A stretch of 38,823 nucleotides of DNA from a virus, in IMG/VR virus record IMGVR_UViG_3300013126_000088, positions 1 through 38,823 of that record. The stretch is one strand, 5' to 3'. Every line of letters starts with the position of its first letter. Within the stretch, counting starts at the first letter, position 1. The notes below the pieces were generated by a model. That model ran no database searches. It was not told where the DNA came from and saw only the letters and a list, made by a program, of their open reading frames with translations. This document shows, in pieces, positions 17,401-24,177 of the stretch. The translations under genes were made by a program, and so were the position numbers.

Positions 17401-17632
17401 TTCTATGAAAAAACGAACCATTTCTCTCTAATTTTTTATCAATATCGCCGAACACATCTAAGAAAAATTTCTTATCTTGTATATAAATAGGCGTATTGAA
17501 AGGTCCCTTTTTAGAAAAACCTGGAATCAATTTAGTAATAACAGAAGTAGTACCTATAACCTGAGAATTATCTTTAGTTATACGATATACACCTGAACTT
17601 TTAAATTGTTTTAACGATGGAGATATTGCCAT
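14420..17632 (-). CDS. 18: Contractile tail sheath protein (gp18-like), 1070 aa
   Basis: N-terminal KSSGVYR-like start (QFKSSGVYRITKDNSQVIGTT, residues 9-29) and a C-terminal domain with AAKWVNGLPYDIVAGPRRG, LNKRGLGLVINANGT and RWEKNTVQARLEIKTLVDN, which are the conserved sheath core forming the interlocking contractile tube. T4 gp18 has 659 aa; the extra roughly 400 residues lie mainly in the middle (about 150-700) and are rich in Thr, Ser, Gly and beta strands, so they probably form surface domains. It lies directly below a late-type promoter and between terminase and tube genes, as in T4. Confidence 0.9.
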   Translation of the reverse strand: MAISPSLKQFKSSGVYRITKDNSQVIGTTSVITKLIPGFSKKGPFNTPIYIQDKKFFLDVFGDIDKKLERNGSFFHRTALAALDSGPIIALNLLKFDDTLDNTSYAGISVNASIPNTTVKSTPVTSLFNTDKFWYADPSALKDVNSNAETVPSRELIAISNIGRKPISVIVRKSDTVGFDISAKDWYGQEEIPSFINETDYMSDYMVDVIVVDGNWSNYTALSIDPTYGELFDLTGLKKDYVDKFGNTKDALTTFLNLSTVNVLGVYSGSIIPDFTDKTGNAIFIEDLVNLETSKTGLMISVNRDLIDSVDDVFSGGLVDTVGHTIESEAPSQINFLSYFGNITDTLGYTTKMGTSEVESGYAQPATVSSDYFVFKSNLVVGPSGATGINATLSASSTITGASGYTAGRYDTIEILSTSNAFPSVEHFKSFVNAITEGKSYIQCSAHLIGGTTTAVNFAHVVQKTYDANLGKLTLKITLRLAADSGITGPKTDAQGYLYMSAGGIKVIVKNDWVRVNNKDIYAGQDSDLYADYLNGIVTEEDKAIVDGDINEVFVVDRTYTNDLSTFDAVFMVGAAAVLSSKVNYVKISTPTTNIKLTDDTFDIISYVGNVNESIETDLALTDYINLTNVVWLDNTEDNGLGVGWWTGKIIKGQYLVQAFADGEDIVKINPLTGKSRLTKILSVIEDTNPLSATYKKIKVTAANPIYISAEKTVERYKDIRNFVDHYRFTKLDGYSLRDAQIPNGTLARQNEILDCIWNTNLANALTDKEVITYRYIIDTFEGAIEGESKSRLTRLAKERENAFAILNMPSVKQFKDSINPLFKFNSTSNFDASYIAEGGNISLNPSNIFSMPTIESGSSFGAFYGPNLIIRENGTNVSVPPAGYISNLYAAKWVNGLPYDIVAGPRRGVVSAQGLYGVEYNFDRKDLDIIESFGYNAILNKRGLGLVINANGTAQQNIKSALSQAHVTELIIYLQDSIEEILKNYRWEKNTVQARLEIKTLVDNLTAQIESDGGAYSIVSVMDNTNNTDEIIDNDMGIIDTYIEPTRGMGTLIQRTTILKTGAIARGQF

Positions 17633-17642
17633 ATAAGTTTGT

Positions 17643-17660
17643 TTTTAGTTTATATATCTT
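17643..17660 (-). promoter_or_regulatory. Late-type promoter motif before the sheath gene
   Basis: The minus strand reads AAGATATATAAACTAAAA, ending 11 bases before the sheath ATG at 17632. Identical over 17 bases to the motif before the gp26-like gene. Confidence 0.7.
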
Positions 17661-17675
17661 TCTTTTTTTAATGAT

Positions 17676-19481
17676 TTAGAAAATGTCATAAATATCATCA
17701 TCATTCTTCTCGAATTTTTCTTGAATTTTATCAAGTTTCTTTTGTGTAAATTCATCTAAAAAATCATATAATTCTTCAGTAATTTCAATAAAATCAAGCG
17801 TATCTATAATGGCACTTGTTGTTATAGAAGACATCATAATATCATCATTACCTGACTGTGCAGAAAATGTGCCATTTGATTTTCTAGAAAACATTTTAGC
17901 TTCATTACATGTATGAGTCTCCGACAAAATCATTCTACCCTTAGATGTAATATCTTTAAATTTTTCAGCTAATAAAGGTTTATTTTCTGAATTATATCTT
18001 ACGCCATATTCTTTTATTTTTGAATTATGTCTATGTTTAAACTTAACAAATATTTCTTCGTCAAAGTCATTGTAATCAGGATAAAGAAGTAATAATTTAG
18101 ATATTAATTCGGCACCGTATGTATTATATTCTAATAATAAACGTAGATTTTCAGAATCGAAAATATCAACAGATAATGCATATAAAATTTTAGCAAATTC
18201 ACCTAACGGATGTTCATTTGATCTAAATATACCAATCTGTGTTAAACCGAAAAAATCTGATAATGAACTTAGATTTTTGATTTGATCTAAATAAATACTA
18301 TCTATTAAATCAATTCTAAATATATTTGCAATGGTATAATCTCTACCTACACCTTCTGATAAATCAAGTCCTATAACAAAGAATTTTGTAGGGTCGTGGA
18401 ACTCGGCCAAATCAAAATCTGGATGCCATTTTAATTGAGAGTAGTCTATATTTAAATCATCTAATTCTTCTATTTCCCTAAAAACAAAATCTTTTTTTCT
18501 AGCTTCCATTTGAATAATTTGTTCTCCATCAAGTAATAAAGAAGAAGATTTCAAGAATGTACAACCATATTGTTCATTAAATGCTTCCTCTGAACCTAAA
18601 TCCGCAACTTCTTTCTCCTTCCAAGCATTATCTCTTCCAGGAACATCCCACCAATCCACTCTAATAGGTGTATATGAATTAAGTCCATCTTCAGCCGCTT
18701 GGTATAGTTCTTGAAATAATTCATAACCATTCGTTGTAGATGTGATTATTATTTTTGAGATTTTAGAAGATGAAAGTGTAGGATATACATTATAATAAAA
18801 AGATCTCTTTATATTTTCTGGTACATGTGCAAACTCATCAAGAAATAATAAATGAATGGTAAAGCCAATTGCTGATGATTTAGTTGTATTTTGTGAAATT
18901 AACCTACACTTATTATCAAAAGTCATTGCAGTAACATCTTTTTTCATGATCCCTGGTTTTAGAAAAAAGGGTAATCCTTCAAGAATGTTTTTAATTTTAT
19001 CAACAATTTCTTTAGTTGTTTGTCCTTTATTTGCCATTAAAAGAACATTTTTTTCATAATGAAATATCAAAAACCAACATAAAAAAATTGAGGAAGAAAT
19101 AGTTTTTCCTGACTGTCTGCAACTTAAAAATATTGTGTGTCTAGATTGCTGATATGTTTTTAAAACATCTTCTTGATAATCTCTTAGTTTTATTTGTTGA
19201 TAACCATCATCTGTCATTACTTTACAGTAAGTATTTGCAAAATAAACTACATCTTTAGCACATCTCTTCAATTCATCATATTCCCATTCAGAATATTCAA
19301 ATACAATATTGCCTTTTCTATAATTAACATCACCTTCAAAAAACGGGTTATCTTTAATATCATAACCTTCTTCCATTGCGGTGACTGTTTTATCAACCCT
19401 TTCGGTTGTCCATACAGTTTTTGTATTATCCGATTTTTCTAATATCTCATCTGATTTTGCAAGTTGTTCTAATGTTGCCAT
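17676..19481 (-). CDS. 17: Terminase large subunit (gp17-like)
   Basis: ATP-driven DNA packaging motor with a nuclease domain. Walker A SCRQSGKT at residues 120-127, Walker B LLFLDE at 211-216, a coupling TSTTNG motif at 248-252 region, and an RNase H-like nuclease with GLDLSEG (Asp373) near 371-377 and a late NDDIMM acidic site. The 601 aa equal T4 gp17 (610 aa). It acts at the portal with the gp16-like protein encoded nearby; two enzyme genes lie between them, unlike T4, where 16 and 17 adjoin. Confidence 0.95.
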   Translation of the reverse strand: MATLEQLAKSDEILEKSDNTKTVWTTERVDKTVTAMEEGYDIKDNPFFEGDVNYRKGNIVFEYSEWEYDELKRCAKDVVYFANTYCKVMTDDGYQQIKLRDYQEDVLKTYQQSRHTIFLSCRQSGKTISSSIFLCWFLIFHYEKNVLLMANKGQTTKEIVDKIKNILEGLPFFLKPGIMKKDVTAMTFDNKCRLISQNTTKSSAIGFTIHLLFLDEFAHVPENIKRSFYYNVYPTLSSSKISKIIITSTTNGYELFQELYQAAEDGLNSYTPIRVDWWDVPGRDNAWKEKEVADLGSEEAFNEQYGCTFLKSSSLLLDGEQIIQMEARKKDFVFREIEELDDLNIDYSQLKWHPDFDLAEFHDPTKFFVIGLDLSEGVGRDYTIANIFRIDLIDSIYLDQIKNLSSLSDFFGLTQIGIFRSNEHPLGEFAKILYALSVDIFDSENLRLLLEYNTYGAELISKLLLLYPDYNDFDEEIFVKFKHRHNSKIKEYGVRYNSENKPLLAEKFKDITSKGRMILSETHTCNEAKMFSRKSNGTFSAQSGNDDIMMSSITTSAIIDTLDFIEITEELYDFLDEFTQKKLDKIQEKFEKNDDDIYDIF

Positions 19482-19484
19482 AAT

Positions 19485-20276
19485 TTAGTTTGGTATAGTA
19501 TTCAAGAGCGTATCTATATTTAACTCATAGTTAAGATAGAATTTTTTAACCGCTCTTTTCCACTGTTTCATATTTGTTTTTTTAAGTGCTAAGAAAAACT
19601 CATCACCCTTATCATCACCTACCTGTATTGCACCAACAAAAATTGCCAATGATTTCTGTAAATCTTTACCAGCATATTTCTTTTGGAATTGTGTAATCTT
19701 TGACTTAATTGTTGGATCAAATTCAACTTCGGCCGAAAGATATTCTAAACGACGATCTTCTTTTGATGATAATGGGTTATCTCTTATGATTCTACTTTTA
19801 CCTACTTGGTTTCTATCAAGCCATTTTAATGAATTATGCTGAACAGCATGTGTTATTTCATGATAAACAGTAGTCTTTAAAGTAGCAAATAAAGATTCAA
19901 TTTCCGATATTGAAAATTTTGTTGAACACAATTCTTTAAGTGTTCTTGGGTTAATTGTAAAATATCCTGGGATCCCGTTTGTTGAAGACTCTTCGTAAGA
20001 AGCATTAACTTTAGGACGTAATCCCCAAATTTTAGATTCACAATCAATGATTAATCTTATGTAACCAAATTCTAGTTTCCAATTGTCTCTTATTTTTTGA
20101 GGTAATCCTTCTAATGTTGTGTCTAACTCAACATCTTTGTTAAAAGGCTTAAAATCCTCTTCTATTTTTACATTGTACTTTTTGGACAATTCTTTGGCGA
20201 CAACAGGATCATACAAATTTATGTAAGATACATATTCAGATATTATATATAAAACCATTGATTTATACAAATCCAT
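19485..20276 (-). CDS. Putative zinc metallopeptidase with HExxH motif
   Basis: TTVYHEITHAVQH near residues 135-147 contains HEITH (139-143), the zinc-binding and catalytic motif of metallopeptidases; a possible third ligand is Glu183 in YLSAEVEF. Beyond that motif I recognise no family. The ATG at 20276 is out of frame with a leader-like ORF starting at 20344, whose ATG overlaps the upstream stop. Adding one base in the A-run near 20280 would join the two into one protein with a capsid-targeting leader. It is three bases upstream of the terminase gene. The target (host protein, peptidoglycan or virion) is unknown. Confidence 0.75.
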   Translation of the reverse strand: MDLYKSMVLYIISEYVSYINLYDPVVAKELSKKYNVKIEEDFKPFNKDVELDTTLEGLPQKIRDNWKLEFGYIRLIIDCESKIWGLRPKVNASYEESSTNGIPGYFTINPRTLKELCSTKFSISEIESLFATLKTTVYHEITHAVQHNSLKWLDRNQVGKSRIIRDNPLSSKEDRRLEYLSAEVEFDPTIKSKITQFQKKYAGKDLQKSLAIFVGAIQVGDDKGDEFFLALKKTNMKQWKRAVKKFYLNYELNIDTLLNTIPN

Positions 20277-20344
20277 TGGAATTTTATAAGTCCTTCTCCT
20301 ATTAACATATCACTGAATTCTTTATATGATTTAAGTAATTTCAT
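20243..20344 (-). CDS. Leader-like 33-aa ORF in front of the peptidase, in a different frame
   Basis: The ATG at 20344 overlaps the deacetylase stop codon as ATGA, a strong sign of a real start. It encodes MKLLKSYKEFSDMLIGEG, closely resembling the leaders of the internal-protein candidates (MKLLNFDSFINES, MKIIKSYEDFLNEA), with a possible cut after IGE. The frame then closes after 33 residues inside the peptidase gene. The likely meaning is the true N-terminus of the peptidase, separated by a -1 frameshift or by a one-base deletion in the run AAAA (about 20280-20287). Confidence 0.6.
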   Translation of the reverse strand: MKLLKSYKEFSDMLIGEGLIKFQWICINQWFYI

Positions 20345-21036
20345 ATTTTTAGACTTTCAAATTTGAATTTATTTTCTATTTCTTTCACAACTTCTTGTAC
20401 TATTTCCAGTGTATTATTACCTTCGCCGTTTATATGAAATATTAAAATTTCGCCACCCTTTAAATGATTTTTAACATAATCAATTGTTGCTTCTTTTGTG
20501 TCAAAGCTAACTGATGACGATTGTTTATCTGATACATATCCTGACCAAGACGCAAATTTTAAATCTAAAGTAGAAAGGATTTTGTGAGTATCTTCATTAG
20601 GTCTACCCCAAGGAACCCTGTACCATTTTATATCAATGTCTAAATTATCTTTAATGAAATATTTGCATTTAGCAACATCTTCATATTGTTCATCAAATGT
20701 CATATGAAATGGTCTTTTATGATTAAACCCATGACCTCCAATAGAACATAAAGGCGATTTTAAAAATAACAAATCTTTATCGGAATTAAGTTCATACCAT
20801 TTTACATTTAAAAAAATTGTATGTTTTATTTCGTGTTCATGTAGCCAATTTATGACATCATATGAAACAATTTTTGTTGGGCATGTATCAAAAGTCAAGT
20901 AAATACAATTATCATTTAAAGAAGTAATTTGCAAAGGGTCAAAAAATCTATCATTATGTCCCTTAATATCAATATACTCTTTATATGTTTTGAAATGCCC
21001 TAATATAGGCAGATTGTTTTGTTTATTATTCGTCAT
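20341..21036 (-). CDS. Polysaccharide deacetylase-like protein (NodB / CE4 fold)
   Basis: NodB-fold motifs in order: YLTFDTCPT at residues 46-54 (motif 1), GHGFNH at 101-106 with His102 and His106 (motif 2), RVPWGRP at 140-146 (motif 3), ASWSG at 162-166 and ILIFH at 197-201 (motif 5). CE4 enzymes remove acetyl groups from chitin oligomers, peptidoglycan or capsule. In motif 1 the usual second Asp (TFDDGP), a metal ligand, is Thr51, so activity may be altered. No signal peptide is visible, so the protein acts in the cytoplasm, in the virion, or is released at lysis. It overlaps the gp16-like gene by 11 bases. Confidence 0.8.
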   Translation of the reverse strand: MTNNKQNNLPILGHFKTYKEYIDIKGHNDRFFDPLQITSLNDNCIYLTFDTCPTKIVSYDVINWLHEHEIKHTIFLNVKWYELNSDKDLLFLKSPLCSIGGHGFNHKRPFHMTFDEQYEDVAKCKYFIKDNLDIDIKWYRVPWGRPNEDTHKILSTLDLKFASWSGYVSDKQSSSVSFDTKEATIDYVKNHLKGGEILIFHINGEGNNTLEIVQEVVKEIENKFKFESLKI

Positions 21037-21631
21037 CTTCGTCTACTTTATTTCCCAATTCTTCTTGTATATCTTTCATTAAATTACGAGTACCTCTAAC
21101 TTGTGTAGGACCTCCTGAAATTTCAAATTTTTTAGGGGTTTTGTCTCTTTCATCAGCATATATATCAATGTCTCGTTTAATTTTTTTAATAGATTCTTCT
21201 GTTGCTAAAACTTGTAATGTTTGATGTTTCATAATATCAAGCATTGTTTTTTGCATTCCAGCTAAAACCTCAAACATTCTAGGTGAAGTTTCACCGCTAT
21301 CTATAGTAGACATTAATGTTTGTATTGCTCTATCTGCAATTTTTACTTGGTTTATTAAGTTTCCTAATGTTACCGCTTCTAGGTTTGCCTTAGCTTGTAT
21401 GTATTCGTTTTTATTTATTACATCAGAAGATAAGTAAAATTTAAGCAAATTATTAACAACACCTCTTGCTTTGTTTGCACTTTTTGTTGTAACATCAACA
21501 TAATCAATAGGTGCAATTTTAGGTTTAAATGACGGTAATGTATTTTGACTTACTACATTATCATCATCTGATGTTGGGTTTAATAATGAATCTATAGATT
21601 CTTTAAGTTCTTGTTTTGTATCATCTTTCAT
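21026..21631 (-). CDS. 16: Terminase small subunit (gp16-like)
   Basis: The 201 aa contain a central helical region and the segment SGETSPRMFEVLAGMQKTML near residues 112-131, which resembles the T4 gp16 core with its ESPRAFEV-type pattern; the N- and C-termini are acidic and probably disordered. It would form rings that recognise DNA and stimulate the gp17 motor. It starts one base after the LamG-like gene ends. Annotation rests on this motif, size and position in the packaging block. Confidence 0.78.
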   Translation of the reverse strand: MKDDTKQELKESIDSLLNPTSDDDNVVSQNTLPSFKPKIAPIDYVDVTTKSANKARGVVNNLLKFYLSSDVINKNEYIQAKANLEAVTLGNLINQVKIADRAIQTLMSTIDSGETSPRMFEVLAGMQKTMLDIMKHQTLQVLATEESIKKIKRDIDIYADERDKTPKKFEISGGPTQVRGTRNLMKDIQEELGNKVDEDDE

Positions 21632-21632
21632 A

Positions 21633-23438
21633 TTATCTCATCATTTGTCTTGTGACATTTAAAGGTTTAACTGCATTATCTATTAAAAGTGCTAAATGTG
21701 AATCTTTAACCAGATATTGATTCGCTATTATTGAATGTTTTTCTTCTTCTATTGATTCCGACCAAACTCGTATATTAGTTAAATTAAGTGTTCCTGAAAT
21801 AAGTTTGTAATTAGGACCACTTATATTAATAGGTGTTAAATTTAATGTCTTTGTGTATAATTTTTTTAAGTTGGTAGTTTTTGTTGCAATTTCATTCATT
21901 TCATAAAGATGTAATGACAGTTGACCAAATTCATTCATCACATTAACAACAATAAAATACCATTTGTTTGATAGTACAGGTAAATTGTCAAACTCATACA
22001 AAGTTGAATTAAGATTCATTTGTATTTTTGAAATTGAACCCATATTATACTTTAATCTGAGCAAATGTCCAACTGAATTATCATAATCATATCCTGATAT
22101 TAGCGTGTCATATTCATTACGATCATTTAAAGTATGTTTTGGTTTAAACCACATTGTGAATGATCTATTTTCAGTAATATCTTGTTTTGCAATAAGCTTA
22201 TAATTTAAAGCAACTTCATTTTCACCTAATCTTGTCTTAAGATCATAATAATCTTGTGCAATTATGTTATGATAATTTTTTATATCTTCTTTAATTATTT
22301 GTAATTTAGAATTAATAGATAATCTAGTGTAATCTGAATTGCCAACAGTATTAGTTTGATTTTGTTGTGGTTTAGTAACCTTCATAAAATCATCTGATGT
22401 GTTAGAACCAAGTATCTCTTCTAAATTAACGTGCATATCATCAATATAATGATCTATTTCTGCGCTTCTTAATACATTTTGTTTATCTTGCCATTTAAAT
22501 AAAGAAACTTTATAATATGCCTCTATACCCATAAAATCTTTAAGCGAATATGCGGAATGTACTTCATATGTTCTATCCATAAGAGGAAAATACAAAAAGT
22601 CCTTTTCTTCAGGTAATGAATTTTGGCCAAACGCTGTTTGAAATTGTGATTTAACTATATGAATCTCGAATGAATCACCAAAATCCATATCATACGGAAC
22701 ATACTTTATTGAATTATCAGGTAACTCGTTATCAGGTATAAGTATTTTAATATCTTTTACATCTGACACATTAAATAAAGAGTACTCTTTAAGTATACTA
22801 TCAGCTGAATCTATATTTGGAGAAGTTTTAAAATATCTTACACAATGTCCAAACATATCAGAAACAGCACAGCACATATCAAAATACAGCTTTTTAGCAG
22901 AATCGGTTACATTATAAGGAGAAAATAAATTATCAACCGAATTAATTAAAATACCAGAATTTAAATTTGATGTATTAGAACAAATTGCTGATTTAGAACA
23001 TGATTCATCTTCTATTTCATATTCATTGTTTGGTAAAGCTTGTGTAAAATTTAATACAATATTATCAAGTGTTCTGGATCCAACCGTTGTCGAATTTCTT
23101 ACACACTTAAATTGAATATCAAACGAAATGCCTTCTTCTTTTACTATTTTTGTAAATATGTTAAATATATCAGAAACATAGCCGTTCGCGTTGATTATTT
23201 GAACCCATGACGACCACACAATATTTGGTTTACCCATTGTTTTACCTACCGTTAAAACATCATAAGTCCAACGTATAAAAATATCATGATAAATATCCGA
23301 GGTAGGATTATCTGAAAATTTAAAGTTAACACCGTTAAGGGATTTTATATTTCTAAAATCTTCACTAAAATCTACTCTAAGTGTATCTCCATTATTATAA
23401 GTTACATTATTTGCATTTATAATGTATGTAAAATTCAT
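21633..23438 (-). CDS. Virion structural protein with C-terminal LamG-like domain, 601 aa
   Basis: The N-terminal 380 residues are beta-rich and unrecognised, with several Cys near 145-155. Residues of about 390-590 resemble a concanavalin A/LamG fold: RSFTMWFKPK, HLLRLKYN, ISKIQMNLNS, NKWYFIVVNV and LNLTNIRVW form the usual strand pattern of carbohydrate-binding laminin-G domains. Position before gp16 and gp17 matches the T4 neck genes 13-15, so a neck or fibre-like decoration that binds sugars is plausible. A late-type promoter lies six bases before the start. Exact place in the virion is unknown. Confidence 0.7.
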   Translation of the reverse strand: MNFTYIINANNVTYNNGDTLRVDFSEDFRNIKSLNGVNFKFSDNPTSDIYHDIFIRWTYDVLTVGKTMGKPNIVWSSWVQIINANGYVSDIFNIFTKIVKEEGISFDIQFKCVRNSTTVGSRTLDNIVLNFTQALPNNEYEIEDESCSKSAICSNTSNLNSGILINSVDNLFSPYNVTDSAKKLYFDMCCAVSDMFGHCVRYFKTSPNIDSADSILKEYSLFNVSDVKDIKILIPDNELPDNSIKYVPYDMDFGDSFEIHIVKSQFQTAFGQNSLPEEKDFLYFPLMDRTYEVHSAYSLKDFMGIEAYYKVSLFKWQDKQNVLRSAEIDHYIDDMHVNLEEILGSNTSDDFMKVTKPQQNQTNTVGNSDYTRLSINSKLQIIKEDIKNYHNIIAQDYYDLKTRLGENEVALNYKLIAKQDITENRSFTMWFKPKHTLNDRNEYDTLISGYDYDNSVGHLLRLKYNMGSISKIQMNLNSTLYEFDNLPVLSNKWYFIVVNVMNEFGQLSLHLYEMNEIATKTTNLKKLYTKTLNLTPINISGPNYKLISGTLNLTNIRVWSESIEEEKHSIIANQYLVKDSHLALLIDNAVKPLNVTRQMMR

Positions 23439-23443
23439 CGCTA

Positions 23444-23462
23444 TTTTAATTTATATATCTTT
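23444..23462 (-). promoter_or_regulatory. Late-type promoter motif before the packaging/neck operon
   Basis: The minus strand reads AAAGATATATAAATTAAAA. It drives the LamG, gp16, deacetylase, peptidase and gp17 genes, which are nearly gapless. Confidence 0.68.
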
Positions 23463-23476
23463 GTGGTAATATACAC

Positions 23477-23502
23477 AAAAAAGAGCAACTTAAGTTGCTC
23501 TT
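23477..23502 (-). terminator. Strong hairpin terminator after the tRNA-like element
   Basis: A perfect 22-base palindrome (23481-23502; arm AAGAGCAACTT) is followed on the minus strand by a run of six Ts (23477-23482, partly inside the stem). It ends the gp44-RNase H-gp62 transcript just before the next late promoter. Confidence 0.85.
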
Positions 23503-23506
23503 GAAA

Positions 23507-23586
23507 TTATCTAGAAGGACTCGAACCTCCGTGTACCAACCATTTTAAGGGATTCGCTACCAACTGCTCATTACGGTCATAGAAAA
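23507..23586 (-). tRNA. tRNA-like element, possible tRNA-Leu(UAA), probably degenerate
   Basis: On the minus strand the T arm is clear: GGAGG TTCGAGT CCTTC (23514-23530). An AGTTGGTA D-loop is present, and a 7-base loop CTTAAAA, whose anticodon would be UAA, is closed by AATCC/TGGTT (four of five pairs). A possible acceptor helix TTTTCTA/TAGATAA pairs six of seven. Problems: about 8 extra bases lie between acceptor and D arm, the D stem has only two good pairs, no long variable arm as expected for Leu, and CCA is not encoded. It lies between the gp62-like stop and a strong terminator. It could be a decayed tRNA or a tRNA-like structure with another use. Confidence 0.45.
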
Positions 23587-23587
23587 T

Positions 23588-23998
23588 TTAGTAATTCATT
23601 TGTTTTTTTAATTTTGCAAAATATGCTTTCAATTCAGATTCATTCCATTTAACTATTCGTTTAAATTCATCTTCTTTTAGTTGATGCTTTTCCATATAGA
23701 TACGTTTAATATCTTCATCAGGTTCCCATACTTTTGCTTTCTCTGCTTCTGTTTTTTTAGTTTTTGTATAAAACCACCCAGGTGTTTTACCTATTCTGCG
23801 AGCAAATATTTGCCATAAATCAACAACAGCAACGGAATTAATCCCATTGAAATTTAATGACTGTGCTGTTGTAGGATGTTTTATAGAAAAAAATCTATTT
23901 ATCATAAAAGCATTCCTACGCTTATCAATTGTTTTATATGTGTCATATAACTTTGTGTTACTGAACATAGCGTTTGTCATATCAAATAAAGGTATCAT
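23588..23998 (-). CDS. 62: Probable sliding-clamp loader small subunit (gp62-like)
   Basis: The segment NAFMINRFFSIKHP near residues 28-41 recalls the MINRFLSM pattern near the N-terminus of gp62-like proteins from marine T4-like phages, and KTPGWFYTKTKK near residues 71-82 could match their middle. The 136 aa are shorter than T4 gp62 (187 aa). It is encoded in the same operon as gp44 but after RNase H and a small ORF, instead of directly after gp44. gp62 holds the four gp44 ATPases together when loading the clamp. The match is from memory of the family and is moderate. Confidence 0.58.
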   Translation of the reverse strand: MIPLFDMTNAMFSNTKLYDTYKTIDKRRNAFMINRFFSIKHPTTAQSLNFNGINSVAVVDLWQIFARRIGKTPGWFYTKTKKTEAEKAKVWEPDEDIKRIYMEKHQLKEDEFKRIVKWNESELKAYFAKLKKQMNY

Positions 23999-24006
23999 AG
24001 CTTTTT

Positions 24007-24171
24007 TTAATTTGTACCTTTAGATTCTATTAAAGTTTTCTTTTTTTCTGAAATTAAAAATCTTTCGTTTAACTGATTAGAACGTTTCATTTCTTTTGTT
24101 AAATTTTTGATGTTTTCATTAAGTTCCTTTAACGAATTTATTTTTAATAAATTTTCTTTTTCTGGTGTCAT
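24007..24171 (-). CDS. Small coiled-coil protein, 54 aa
   Basis: The ORF from ATG 24171 to TAA 24007 fills the gap between RNase H and the gp62-like gene with tight spacing (six and eight bases). It encodes a highly charged single helix (LLKINSLKELNENIKNLTKE) with Leu/Ile spacing of a coiled coil and a Lys-rich end. Function unknown; a small partner of the replication proteins is possible by location only. Confidence 0.62.
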   Translation of the reverse strand: MTPEKENLLKINSLKELNENIKNLTKEMKRSNQLNERFLISEKKKTLIESKGTN

Positions 24172-24177
24172 TGTGAT

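Noticed and set aside
20881-21036. Capsid leader on the NodB-like protein (FKTYKEYIDIK near residues 15-25)
   Set aside because: It resembles TYQEFIAE superficially but begins at residue 15 and lacks Glu at the cleavage position, so it is not counted with the leader family.
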